This document shows, piece after piece, positions 1 through 7,689 of a DNA stretch of 64,000 nt. Positions within the stretch are counted from its first letter, which is position 1, and each line of letters begins with the position of its first letter. The stretch comes from Klebsiella quasipneumoniae subsp. quasipneumoniae (GTDB lineage: Bacteria > Pseudomonadota > Gammaproteobacteria > Enterobacterales > Enterobacteriaceae). Location of the stretch: assembly GCF_020525925.1 (NCBI RefSeq), contig NZ_CP084876.1, forward strand, positions 2,604,001 to 2,668,000, in the 5' to 3' direction. The notes beneath the pieces were generated by a model that searched no databases, was not told the DNA's origin, and saw only the letters and a program-made list of their open reading frames with translations. Made by a program: the position numbers and the translations under genes.

Positions 1-1
1 C

Positions 2-451
2 GAAAAAGCCGTAACGACGCAGCCCGGTATCAGCGGCAGCGTGCTGCGTTACGGTTTCTTCTACGGCCCGGGAACCTGGTATCGTCCTGGTGGCGCGGTT
101 GCTGAACAGGCGTTAAGGGGCGAATCAGCCATCTTCGGAGAAGGAAATGCGGTCTGGTCCTTTGTTCACATTGACGATGCCGTTGCCGCGACGGTGGCAG
201 CGCTGAAAGCCGAACCGGGTATATACAATGTTGTGGATGATGATCCCCTGCCGGTGGCGGTGTGGTTACCCGCGTTTGCACGCTGGGTAGGCGCGCCTGA
301 TCCCGCCCGGTTATCTAGGGAAGACGCCCTGGCCCTTGCCGGGGAAGAAGGCCTGTATTATCACACTGCGCTGACCGGCGCATCAAATCAGAAAGCGAAA
401 GAAAAACTCGGTTTCTCTCCGCGTCCGCTCCTCTGGAAAGAGCACGCCTGA
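2..451 (+). CDS. NAD-dependent epimerase/dehydratase, 3' part only
   Basis: The frame is open from the first bases of the window, so this is the C-terminal part of a longer gene and the GTG at 41 is not its start. The visible residues carry an LRYGFFYGPG stretch, which in extended short-chain dehydrogenases follows the YxxxK catalytic helix, and then a FVHIDDAV segment typical of sugar-nucleotide epimerase-like proteins of the NAD(P)-binding Rossmann family. The catalytic and nucleotide-binding half lies outside the window, so substrate and cofactor cannot be judged. It ends 60 bases before the next gene on the same strand. Confidence 0.8.
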   Translation, partial: EKAVTTQPGISGSVLRYGFFYGPGTWYRPGGAVAEQALRGESAIFGEGNAVWSFVHIDDAVAATVAALKAEPGIYNVVDDDPLPVAVWLPAFARWVGAPDPARLSREDALALAGEEGLYYHTALTGASNQKAKEKLGFSPRPLLWKEHA

Positions 452-511
452 TCCTTTTTACGGTGCGGTCTGCCGCACCGTATCGCCACGATATAATGAG
501 CGTTACTGACG

Positions 512-904
512 ATGAAAAAACGGGAAAATCGGCAGGTTTTCGAATTTATTCTCCGTGATGGCCGGTACCTGCGGGCCACACTGACCCTGAATGATGACGG
601 TAGTTTTTCTCCGGGGCTTTCTGAAATTCAGGGAGCCAGCGATTCGGCTCTCCGGACCCTTCTTTCCCCGGTCCCCTGTGAACCGGGAAGTGGTCACTAT
701 GAGGCGTTTATTCAGCTGCTTGGCGTCGTCCTGTGGAAGGCCACGCGGACGGACACCTTGCTGCAGGAGATCCACATAAAAAGTGGCGTGGACAGGGACT
801 GTGAAAATACCCTCATGAGGATTATCGGGCATTTCGCGCCGGGAGTTAAACTCGTGCGCCAGGGGGCAGCCGCCCAGGCGCTGTCTACGGGCTGCGAATC
901 CTGA
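512..904 (+). CDS. Unassigned 130-residue protein
   Basis: I do not recognise this protein. It has no signal peptide and no membrane segment. It begins with a charged stretch (MKKRENRQVFEFILRDG), suggestive of a small beta-rich domain, and contains two cysteines near the C-terminus. The ATG at 512 has only a weak Shine-Dalgarno match upstream. Codon use resembles the surrounding genes, and an overlapping minus-strand frame is less convincing. It is probably a small cytosolic protein of unknown function. Confidence 0.5.
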   Translation: MKKRENRQVFEFILRDGRYLRATLTLNDDGSFSPGLSEIQGASDSALRTLLSPVPCEPGSGHYEAFIQLLGVVLWKATRTDTLLQEIHIKSGVDRDCENTLMRIIGHFAPGVKLVRQGAAAQALSTGCES

Positions 905-1058
905 TGATATCTGCCCGACAGTCGGGCAGGTTCATACTGACTGTACCAACAGGCATTACACTGCGGGCGGCTCAGTGACGGTTATGCTAATGAGGGCTAT
1001 ATAGCGGACAGCATGCAGGGACGAATTGCCGGAATTTGTTAAACATGAGGAGACCACC

Positions 1059-1535
1059 GTGGTGGACGTAGCTGAACGTGCTGATGAAAATAAAGATATC
1101 GTAATCGGGATTGTGAATGACACTGAATTTGAAGCATGGCTTTGTCTGTGGCAGCAGTATATTAGTTTCTATGAAGCTGATGTTCCTGAGCATATAACCC
1201 GAAAAACGTGGCAACGGTTTTCTGAACCGGAAGAGCCGGTGTTCTGCGCCGTGGCCAGACAGGGGGACCAGATTGTCGGTCTCGTACACTACCTCTTCCA
1301 CCGTTCCACCTGGTCGGAAAGCTATTACTGTTACCTTGAAGATCTTTTTGTCCGTCCGGATATGCGTGGTAAACACATCGGTAAGAGGCTTATAGATTTT
1401 GTGCGGTTGCAAGCCTGCATATACCCCGCTTCACGACTGTACTGGCATACGCATGAAATGAATCTCCGTGGTCAGCGTCTCTATGACCAGGTGGCAGTCA
1501 AAAGCGGAATGATTGAATACAGGATGAGTTCGTAA
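1059..1535 (+). CDS. GNAT-family N-acetyltransferase
   Basis: This is a GCN5-related acyl-CoA-dependent N-acetyltransferase. The diagnostic motif A is YLEDLFVRPDMRGKHIGKRL: a beta strand, then the R-G-x-x-I-G acetyl-CoA pyrophosphate loop and the following helix. A late Y-W-H-T strand and an L-Y-D segment match motif B. The open frame extends back to a TTG at 1026, but GTG at 1059 is preferred because it has GAGGAG about six bases upstream and still includes the whole domain. The acceptor substrate cannot be read from sequence. It stands alone, followed by an IS-scarred intergenic region. Confidence 0.8.
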   Translation: MVDVAERADENKDIVIGIVNDTEFEAWLCLWQQYISFYEADVPEHITRKTWQRFSEPEEPVFCAVARQGDQIVGLVHYLFHRSTWSESYYCYLEDLFVRPDMRGKHIGKRLIDFVRLQACIYPASRLYWHTHEMNLRGQRLYDQVAVKSGMIEYRMSS

Positions 1536-1918
1536 TAATACCCGTGGTTGTGAGATCTCACCGGAACGGCCATCCGGTGTTTTCCTGATGCAATTTAGTT
1601 TACCTGTCCCTGTAGAGAAGTGGGAGAGAAGATAACCCTTACTTATGACCTTCAGACATGGCAGCATCCTATGATGTCAGTTCGGGACAATGTGATCAGT
1701 AACTAAATGCCACCTCTGCTGTACTTATTGACTTTTTGAAGGTGGAGGAAACGTTGTTCCACTATCAGTTCATGAACTAATAGTGGAAAGGCTAAAGACA
1801 AAATCCAAAAAAAACCTTACAAATCAGTAAGTGACATCATACTTAATCTTTAAACCAAAGTTACACTCAACATAAGTTAAATGACCTCCATATAAACATA
1901 GAATCAGCATGTGGTGAA

Positions 1919-2062
1919 TTATGAGAGACCTCCCCTTAGTAACTGAGTATGAATACGCGGGCAACCGTAGCGGATCCGGGTTTCTGCTATTTCCCTGATG
2001 CGCAGGGTTATCGCCCGAGCATCCTGCCGACTCTGCCAGTGGTAAACGATTCTGCTCTGCAT
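1919..2062 (-). pseudogene. IS3-family transposase (OrfB) fragment
   Basis: The minus strand reads through a 47-codon piece containing IREIAETRIRYGCPRIHTQL. This matches the region just before the catalytic core in OrfB transposases of the IS3 family, usually I-R-E-I-A-x-T-R-x-R-Y-G-x-x-R-I-H-x-L-L. It ends in a premature stop at 1919, and the DDE residues and terminal inverted repeats are missing. It is a dead scar. Together with the second IS3 remnant near 19.0 kb, also on the minus strand, it brackets the sugar-acid gene cluster. Confidence 0.65.
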
Positions 2063-2182
2063 CAGCAGTCCGCATCCCCGTCAGTTTCAGGGAGAAGATC
2101 AATGAAAACATTAACTTGCTCTTTCCGCGCCGCCTTTCACTTTAAATGTGATGTCTATCTGATAATTAGCCATCGATGACAT

Positions 2183-2206
2183 TGCTTTTAATTAAACTAA
2201 AATGCA
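2183..2206. promoter_or_regulatory. Candidate GntR operator, gntR promoter
   Basis: TGCTTTT-N10-AAATGCA, one mismatch from the palindrome TGCATTT-N10-AAATGCA that recurs at four other places in this cluster. It lies about 43 bases before the GntR start codon, a position suited to autoregulation. A further TTGCATTT half-site lies at 2223-2230. Confidence 0.6.
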
Positions 2207-2248
2207 ATAATAATTCAAAAATTTGCATTTACTACTCAGGGCGCTTAC

Positions 2249-3142
2249 ATGAAAATCAGTGCACTCTCCGAACGAATATCACAAAAAATCATGGGGTTAG
2301 TCGATAATGGCGAAATTGCTCCAGGCTCACATTTAAGTGTACCGAAGCTGGCCGATATCTTCGATGTCTCTCGCTCCCCTGTTCGCGAAGCACTCGTTTA
2401 CCTTGAACAAAAAGGGGTGCTACTCCAGAAGCAAAACCGCGGTTTTTTTGTTAAAGATGACTACACCCCGCAAGCCGATACCAAACAAGAACTGTCAGAA
2501 GAACTCGACTTACCCGAATATTATCAATTGGCTGAGGACTGGCTGCAGGATGAAATCGAATCTGAAGTAACCGAACTTTTCCTGATGAAACGCTACAATC
2601 TCACCAAGAGCCAGTTGTCTACAGTGCTCGCCAGGGGCATCAGTGAGGGATGGGTTGAACGTAAGCAAGGTTACGGATGGCGCTTTCTACCCGTGGCAAA
2701 AACCAAGACCGCGCTGGAGCAGATTTTCAGCTTCCGGATGGTCATAGAACCTATGGCCATTCTGGAACCGACGTTCAATGCCCCCCAGGAGAAGATTAAC
2801 GAGATCCGACGCGAGCTGGAAATGCTGCTGGAGAGCGGAATCGAACGCCTCTCCCCTACCCAACTGCAGCTGGCAGGCTACCGCTTCCACGAAACGATTA
2901 TCGCTTTTTCCAACAATCCCTTTTTTGAAATCTCGCTGCGCAATGTTAACCGAATGCGTCGGCTGATGGACTATCGAATCATGGATGACCGCAACCGTTA
3001 CTACGCTGAGGTCAAAGATCATATGCGCATACTCGCTATGATCGAAGCCGGGCAGCGCATCGAGGCGTCCTACACTATGAAACAGCACCTGTCTGTTGCC
3101 CTTGATAATAAAAAAATGCGCCGAATCAGCGAAGAAAGTTAA
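2249..3142 (+). CDS. GntR/FCD regulator with two winged-helix segments
   Basis: Transcriptional regulator. Residues 1-70 form a GntR winged helix (LADIFDVSRSPVREAL recognition region, wing NRGFFVKD). Residues 91-148 look like a second winged helix (NLTKSQLSTVLARGISEGWV followed by a GYGWRFLP wing), so the protein is longer than the usual 220-250 residues of FadR/VanR types. Residues 155-285 are an FCD ligand domain with H214, H258 and H280 in the metal-site positions. The ligand is therefore probably a carboxylate, as in other FCD regulators. It heads the sugar-acid cluster and is the best candidate to bind the repeated TGCATTT-N10-AAATGCA palindrome, including the site before its own gene. 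Confidence 0.85.
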   Translation: MKISALSERISQKIMGLVDNGEIAPGSHLSVPKLADIFDVSRSPVREALVYLEQKGVLLQKQNRGFFVKDDYTPQADTKQELSEELDLPEYYQLAEDWLQDEIESEVTELFLMKRYNLTKSQLSTVLARGISEGWVERKQGYGWRFLPVAKTKTALEQIFSFRMVIEPMAILEPTFNAPQEKINEIRRELEMLLESGIERLSPTQLQLAGYRFHETIIAFSNNPFFEISLRNVNRMRRLMDYRIMDDRNRYYAEVKDHMRILAMIEAGQRIEASYTMKQHLSVALDNKKMRRISEES

Positions 3143-3150
3143 CCCCTGCC

Positions 3151-3180
3151 AAAAAAATCGGCCCACACAGTGAGCCGATT
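3151..3180 (-). terminator. Rho-independent terminator of the CitMHS/SDR operon
   Basis: On the minus strand AATCGGC pairs with GCCGATT and is followed directly by a run of seven T. It lies six bases beyond the stop of the minus-strand CitMHS gene and also separates it from the converging gntR. Confidence 0.75.
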
Positions 3181-3185
3181 GTCTG

Positions 3186-4523
3186 TTAACTGGCGACCGA
3201 ATAGAGGGGATAAAGCCCCAGCAATAATCCCGATGCCAGGAATATCATGCACAGCAGGAACGCCCACTTGAAGGTGTATTTTTGATGGTCGCTGAACTCG
3301 ACCCCTGCCAATCCCACCAGCAGATAGGTCGATGCCACCAGCGGGCTTAACAGATGCACTGGCTGCCCCACCAGCGACGCGCGCCCAATCTCAACCGGAT
3401 CAATGCCATAAGCTTTTGCCGCCTCAGCCAGTACCGGCAGCACGCCGTAATAGAAGGCGTCATTTGACATAAAGAAGGTACCAGGTAGGCTGATCAGCGC
3501 GGTAATAGGTGCCAGATAAGGCCCCCAGGACTGCGGCAGGATGTCCAGAAGCGTATTGGACATTGCATTCACCATTCCCGTCCCCGACAGAATCCCCGCG
3601 AAGATCCCGGCCGCGAGGAAAATAGACGTCTGATTTAGCGCGGCGGGCGCATGAGACGCGATACGCTGGCGCTGGGCATCCAGATGCGGGTAGTTAATCA
3701 GCAGCGCGATGGCAAACGCCACCATAAACAGCACCGACAGCGGGAGAAGCTCCATCACCAGCGAAGCCATCAGCGCAAGCGTCAGCGCGGCATTGAGCCA
3801 AAACATTTTTGGCCTACGCAGCTCGTCATTTACTTCATTGATAGCTGGCAGATAGCTTTCGGCATCTTCTTCGATAACCGACCCATGCGCATTTGTCTGG
3901 ATGCTAAGCTTGCCCAACCGACGGCGTTCGCGAATGCCGATATACCAGGAGAGCACCAGTACCCCCACCAGCCCGCAGATCATTGAGGGGATCAGCGGTA
4001 TAAACAGTTCACTCGATTCCACCTTTAACGACGCCGAGACGCGCGCCAACGGGCCGCCCCACGGCAGCAGGTTGGTTACACTCCCGGAGAGGAAGACCAC
4101 ACAGGTCAGTGCAAGCGGGTCAAGACGAATACGTTTAAACAGCGGAAGCATCGCCGTAACGCAAATCATGTAAGTGGTGGAACCGTCCCCGTCGAGGGAG
4201 ACCATGGCCGCCAGCAACGCTGTACACATCACCGCTTTTACCGGATCGCCATCAATAATACGTAAGAAGAAACGTATTATCGGATCGAATAATCCTGTGT
4301 CGAACATAGTACAAAAATAAAGAATGGCGAAAATTACCATTATCGCGGTGGGAGCGACCTTCTTTAATCCCTCGATCATCATTTCGCCCATCTCGCCACC
4401 GAAACCAGCAATCAGCGCAAACAAGATGGGAATAATTGTCAGGGCGGTCAACGCCGATAATTTTTTGGTCATGATGAGGATCATAAAGACCACGATCATG
4501 CCGTAACCCAGGAATGAGAGCAT
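3186..4523 (-). CDS. CitMHS-family carboxylate transporter
   Basis: Inner-membrane secondary transporter with about twelve hydrophobic segments over 445 residues. It resembles the CitMHS family (metal-citrate/proton symporters of CitM/CitH type), including the conserved SLDGDGSTTY segment and the NLLPWGGPLAR loop. It is transcribed after the SDR gene from the promoter region at 5341-5646. A second, divergent member of the family lies at 17517-18818 with the parallel motifs SLDGNAYAT and GITPWGG. In this context the cargo may be a hydroxylated di- or tricarboxylate rather than citrate; that is inference. Confidence 0.85.
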   Translation of the reverse strand: MLSFLGYGMIVVFMILIMTKKLSALTALTIIPILFALIAGFGGEMGEMMIEGLKKVAPTAIMVIFAILYFCTMFDTGLFDPIIRFFLRIIDGDPVKAVMCTALLAAMVSLDGDGSTTYMICVTAMLPLFKRIRLDPLALTCVVFLSGSVTNLLPWGGPLARVSASLKVESSELFIPLIPSMICGLVGVLVLSWYIGIRERRRLGKLSIQTNAHGSVIEEDAESYLPAINEVNDELRRPKMFWLNAALTLALMASLVMELLPLSVLFMVAFAIALLINYPHLDAQRQRIASHAPAALNQTSIFLAAGIFAGILSGTGMVNAMSNTLLDILPQSWGPYLAPITALISLPGTFFMSNDAFYYGVLPVLAEAAKAYGIDPVEIGRASLVGQPVHLLSPLVASTYLLVGLAGVEFSDHQKYTFKWAFLLCMIFLASGLLLGLYPLYSVAS

Positions 4524-4596
4524 AAGAGTCTCCGACGCAGATATTGCTAACTGCGTAATGAAAGAATGTACGTTATTAAATTATTAGGGAGAGCGA

Positions 4597-5340
4597 TTAA
4601 CTCATGTGCATACCGCCGTTGACGGAGAAGTTCGCCCCGGTGGCATAACCCGCTTCATCGGAAGCCAGCCAGGCACAAATGGACGCAATTTCTTTTGGTG
4701 ATCCCAGACGCCTGACGGGAATTTCCTGAACAATCTTGTCGATTACCTGAACGGGAGTGACGGTTTTTAATTTGCTGGTAGCAAGATAACCGGGAGAAAC
4801 GGTATTAACCGTCACGCCACGTGCCGAAACCTCACGCGCCAGGGCGCGAGTAAAGCCGCGCACGGCATATTTTGCAGTTGAATAGTTAACCTGACCGACG
4901 GTCCCAATCTGCGCATTCAGGGAAGAAATATTAATAATACGTCCCCAGCCCCGCGCCATCATGCTATCCACTACCTGACGCGTCACGTTAAACAAGGAGT
5001 TCATATTGGTATCAATAACCGCCTGCCACTCCTGGGGCTGCATATCGCGGAATAGGACATTGCGCGCGGTCCCGGAATTATTAATTAGCACATCCACCTC
5101 TCCTACCTCTGCGCGGATCTTCTGGAAGGCTTTTACCGTTGAATCCCAGTCTGCAACGTTGCCTTCAGAGGCGATAAAATCAAACCCTAACTTCCTGTTA
5201 TCTTCCAGCCAGACGTCTTTTCTTTTTGAATTTGGTCCGCAACCGGCAACAACAATGAAGCCGTCCTGCGCTAACCGACGACAAATAGCCGTACCGAGAC
5301 TACCCATTCCAGATGTGACATACGCGATACGTTGGGTCAT
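4597..5340 (-). CDS. SDR oxidoreductase, acetoacetyl-CoA-reductase-like
   Basis: Classical short-chain dehydrogenase of 247 residues. It has a Rossmann start resembling TGxxxGxG (VTSGMGSLGTAI), the NNSGT segment, catalytic Ser in IINISS, and YSTAK as the YxxxK pair. It resembles PhaB/FabG-type beta-ketoacyl reductases, but the residues after the first glycine loop (CGPNSKRKD) also fit acetoacetyl-CoA reductases. The substrate here is not known. It is first in a two-gene minus-strand operon with the CitMHS transporter and is divergent from the lactonase gene, with two copies of the cluster palindrome between them. Confidence 0.85.
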   Translation of the reverse strand: MTQRIAYVTSGMGSLGTAICRRLAQDGFIVVAGCGPNSKRKDVWLEDNRKLGFDFIASEGNVADWDSTVKAFQKIRAEVGEVDVLINNSGTARNVLFRDMQPQEWQAVIDTNMNSLFNVTRQVVDSMMARGWGRIINISSLNAQIGTVGQVNYSTAKYAVRGFTRALAREVSARGVTVNTVSPGYLATSKLKTVTPVQVIDKIVQEIPVRRLGSPKEIASICAWLASDEAGYATGANFSVNGGMHMS

Positions 5341-5457
5341 AGCCCTCTCCCGTTGCAGTTTATTAACATTAACTCACTTCTTATTAACATTAAGCGGGGG
5401 GCTAAGGGATTCCGCAACAAGACCTTGTTGGAAATGTGAGCAGGATCGTTCAATTTC

Positions 5458-5481
5458 TGCATTTAATGACACTCAAATGCA
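5458..5481. promoter_or_regulatory. Candidate GntR operator, SDR promoter
   Basis: Perfect TGCATTT-N10-AAATGCA palindrome, 118 bases upstream of the SDR start codon. One of five copies in the cluster with identical ten-base spacing. Confidence 0.65.
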
Positions 5482-5608
5482 ATTCAAGAGATAAACAAAA
5501 AACTGCACTCATGCTCTGCACATCGATTAACAACGACAAATTCCCCTAAAAACATGGATGAAAGGGAAGTTACACAGAGAAGTGAGATAAATATCACAGC
5601 GCATAATA

Positions 5609-5632
5609 TGCATTTATAATATAAAAAATGCA
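5609..5632. promoter_or_regulatory. Candidate GntR operator, lactonase promoter
   Basis: Perfect TGCATTT-N10-AAATGCA palindrome ending 17 bases before the lactonase start codon, overlapping the expected transcription start and so fitting repression. The A+T-rich region 5341-5646 otherwise holds the divergent SDR and lactonase promoters and no gene. Confidence 0.7.
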
Positions 5633-5649
5633 CACAAACAGGAGTTATG

Positions 5650-6741
5650 ATGACAACCTATGCTTATATTGGCTGCCGCACTTCAGCATGGCGCGGTGCG
5701 CGTGGTAAGGGAATCAGCGTCTACCGGATTTCCGATTCCGGAACGTGGGAGCTGTTACAATCCATTGCTTCCGTACAGGACAACCCCTCATGGCTGACGC
5801 TCGATCTGCCGCGTAACCGGCTCTACGTTTTGCACGGCGATGGCGACCGCGTTGCGGTATTTAACCGCGATCCTGACTCCGGCCTGCTGAGTCTCTTTAG
5901 CGATCAAACCACCGGTCCCCGACACAGCAACCCGGATCTCGATCCCGCCCGCAGAAACAATCCGGTTGGCGCCTCGCTGACGCCTGACGGGAACACCCTG
6001 CTGATCGCCAATCATGAGGGAGGTAACATTGCTGCCCTGCCCGTAAGCGTCGAGGGTCTGGAGCCACCAGTACATCTTGCCACTATCGAAGGTCATACCG
6101 CCGCGCAGGCCACGCTATCGCGCCCGCATGAAATCGTTTTTGCTCCAGGCAGCGCGCTGTTTGCCGTGCCGGTTCAGGGCCGAAAGGCTGGCAATGGCAT
6201 CGATATGATCCGTCTGTACCACTGGGAGCAGACCCGCTCCTGCCTGGCCGATGAGGTTCATCTCCCGGAAGGCAGCTGGCCACGTCACGTCGATTTTCAT
6301 CCCAACGGGAAATGGATGTATGCCATCAGCGAGTTGAGCAGCACGGTCACGGTTTATCATGTCAACCAGGAAAAAGGTACTATCTCACTCAAACAAACCC
6401 TTAGCGCGTTGCCTGATGGCTACGAGAGCCGGAGCGATGCCAGCGAGATAGAGGTGCACCCATCCGGGCGCTTTGTCTATGCCGCTAATCGGGGCCATGA
6501 TTCCATCGCCGTGTTCAGCATCAATCAACAGGATGGTTCGCTGATGCCTACTGGATGGGTACCCTGCGGCGGGAAAACGCCCCGCTTCACCACCCTTTCG
6601 CCCGATGGCTCACGCTTCTTCAGCGCGAATGAAGACTCCGACACCATTCAGGTGTTCGACGTCGACAGTGAAACCGGCATGCTTTCCGCGACAAAAATCG
6701 TCATTGCAACGGCCAGCCCAACCTGCATCTGCTTTGCCTGA
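5650..6741 (+). CDS. Seven-bladed beta-propeller lactonase family protein
   Basis: About 363 residues with repeated blade motifs (LTPDGNTLLIANH, FHPNGKWMYAIS, VHPSGRFVYAANR, LSPDGSRFFSANE). This is the pattern of the 6-phosphogluconolactonase / 3-carboxymuconate-cyclase-like family (COG2706). Members hydrolyse or form lactones of sugar acids and muconates in the cytoplasm; no signal peptide is present. Two ATGs occur in tandem (5647 and 5650); the second is better spaced from GGAG at 5641. It lies among sugar-acid genes and carries the cluster palindrome in its promoter, so hydrolysis of an aldonic or aldaric lactone is plausible but unproven. It converges on the LysR gene with a ten-base gap. 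Confidence 0.85.
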   Translation: MTTYAYIGCRTSAWRGARGKGISVYRISDSGTWELLQSIASVQDNPSWLTLDLPRNRLYVLHGDGDRVAVFNRDPDSGLLSLFSDQTTGPRHSNPDLDPARRNNPVGASLTPDGNTLLIANHEGGNIAALPVSVEGLEPPVHLATIEGHTAAQATLSRPHEIVFAPGSALFAVPVQGRKAGNGIDMIRLYHWEQTRSCLADEVHLPEGSWPRHVDFHPNGKWMYAISELSSTVTVYHVNQEKGTISLKQTLSALPDGYESRSDASEIEVHPSGRFVYAANRGHDSIAVFSINQQDGSLMPTGWVPCGGKTPRFTTLSPDGSRFFSANEDSDTIQVFDVDSETGMLSATKIVIATASPTCICFA

Positions 6742-6751
6742 TCCCGCAGGC

Positions 6752-7687
6752 TCAGCGTCGCTCTGCCTCTCCTTCGGGTTGCGCAGCCTGCTCTGCCGGA
6801 AGCAGGCTGCCGATTAAGGTTTTCACCGACGGCGAAGCCTGCCCGTAATCCCGCACGCCGACAAGCAGCTCCCGTCTCGCCCAGGGCTCCGCTAACGGAA
6901 TGACGCGGACGCCGCTGTGCAGGGTTGAGGATGCCACCTCATTCACCGGCAGCACCGCAATCCCCAGTTGCTGCGCCACCAGCTCTGCCATAGCAATAAA
7001 GCTGCTCACGCGCAGCCCCACGTTAAGGGTCTTACCCAGGGCGCGCGCCTGGCGTTCAAGGATATAGCTCACGGCACTGTTGCGGTGCGAGCCGATCAGT
7101 TTTTCATTCACGATATCGGCAAAGCTTAACGCGCTGCGCACCGTCAGGGGGTGAGAGGGCCACACCAGTACAGAGAGGAGATCGTGCTGCCAGGGCCAGT
7201 ACTCAATCCCTGCCGACGGGGTCCAGCTGGAGAAGAAGCCAACATCGGCCTCGCCAGCCAGTAATCCCTGCACAACGCTCATCCCGGTCTGTTCTTCAAT
7301 TTCAATGTCAGTCTGCGGGTAGTGCGAAAGATAGCCGCTCACCACCCGCGGCAGGTGATTCATCAGCGCCGCGGAGATGGTGTAAATACGGATATGTCCC
7401 CGGATGCCCGCGGCATAATCGCTGAGCTCCTCTTCCATCTTTTCCAGATTGCGGAACACCTGGCGGGCATGGTAGAGCAGAGAATGACCCGCTGGGGTCA
7501 GGGTTATGCCCCTCGGCATACGCAGCATCAGCTGCGTCCCCACCTGCTGCTCCAGCTCGGCGATACGTTTGCTGACCGCAGATACCGCGGTGTGTTTTCG
7601 GCGGGCTGCATGGGTAAGATTTTGCGTCTCCGCGACCGCCACAAAGAGAGATAAAGAGACCAAATCAAAACGCATCGTTTTATCCAT
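6752..7687 (-). CDS. LysR-family regulator next to aconitase
   Basis: 311 residues. There is an N-terminal winged helix at about residues 6-65 (ETQNLTHAARRKHTAVSAVS recognition region) and a type-2 periplasmic-binding-like effector domain from about 90 to 300. The start codon lies two bases after the aconitase stop codon, so it is probably co-transcribed as the last gene of the minus-strand run. An alternative start (ATG at 7675) would shorten it by four residues. It may control the aconitase segment, or the whole cluster together with the GntR regulator. Confidence 0.85.
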   Translation of the reverse strand: MDKTMRFDLVSLSLFVAVAETQNLTHAARRKHTAVSAVSKRIAELEQQVGTQLMLRMPRGITLTPAGHSLLYHARQVFRNLEKMEEELSDYAAGIRGHIRIYTISAALMNHLPRVVSGYLSHYPQTDIEIEEQTGMSVVQGLLAGEADVGFFSSWTPSAGIEYWPWQHDLLSVLVWPSHPLTVRSALSFADIVNEKLIGSHRNSAVSYILERQARALGKTLNVGLRVSSFIAMAELVAQQLGIAVLPVNEVASSTLHSGVRVIPLAEPWARRELLVGVRDYGQASPSVKTLIGSLLPAEQAAQPEGEAERR

Positions 7688-7689
7688 AG

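Larger units (their letters stand above)
1536..2248. other. Intergenic region with IS scar and gntR promoter
   Basis: About 700 bases without an intact gene. Bases 1640-1920 are A+T-rich and I see nothing functional in them. Bases 1919-2062 hold an IS3-family transposase scar (listed separately). Bases 2160-2248 hold the promoter and probable operator of the GntR gene. Confidence 0.6.

Noticed and set aside
1949..2179. Plus-strand frame of 76 codons
   Set aside because: It covers the minus-strand IS3 transposase scar and shows no start signal or family resemblance.
5582..5598. GTGA...TCAC resembling a CRP site before the lactonase
   Set aside because: The half-sites are eight bases apart, not six, so it does not fit CRP.
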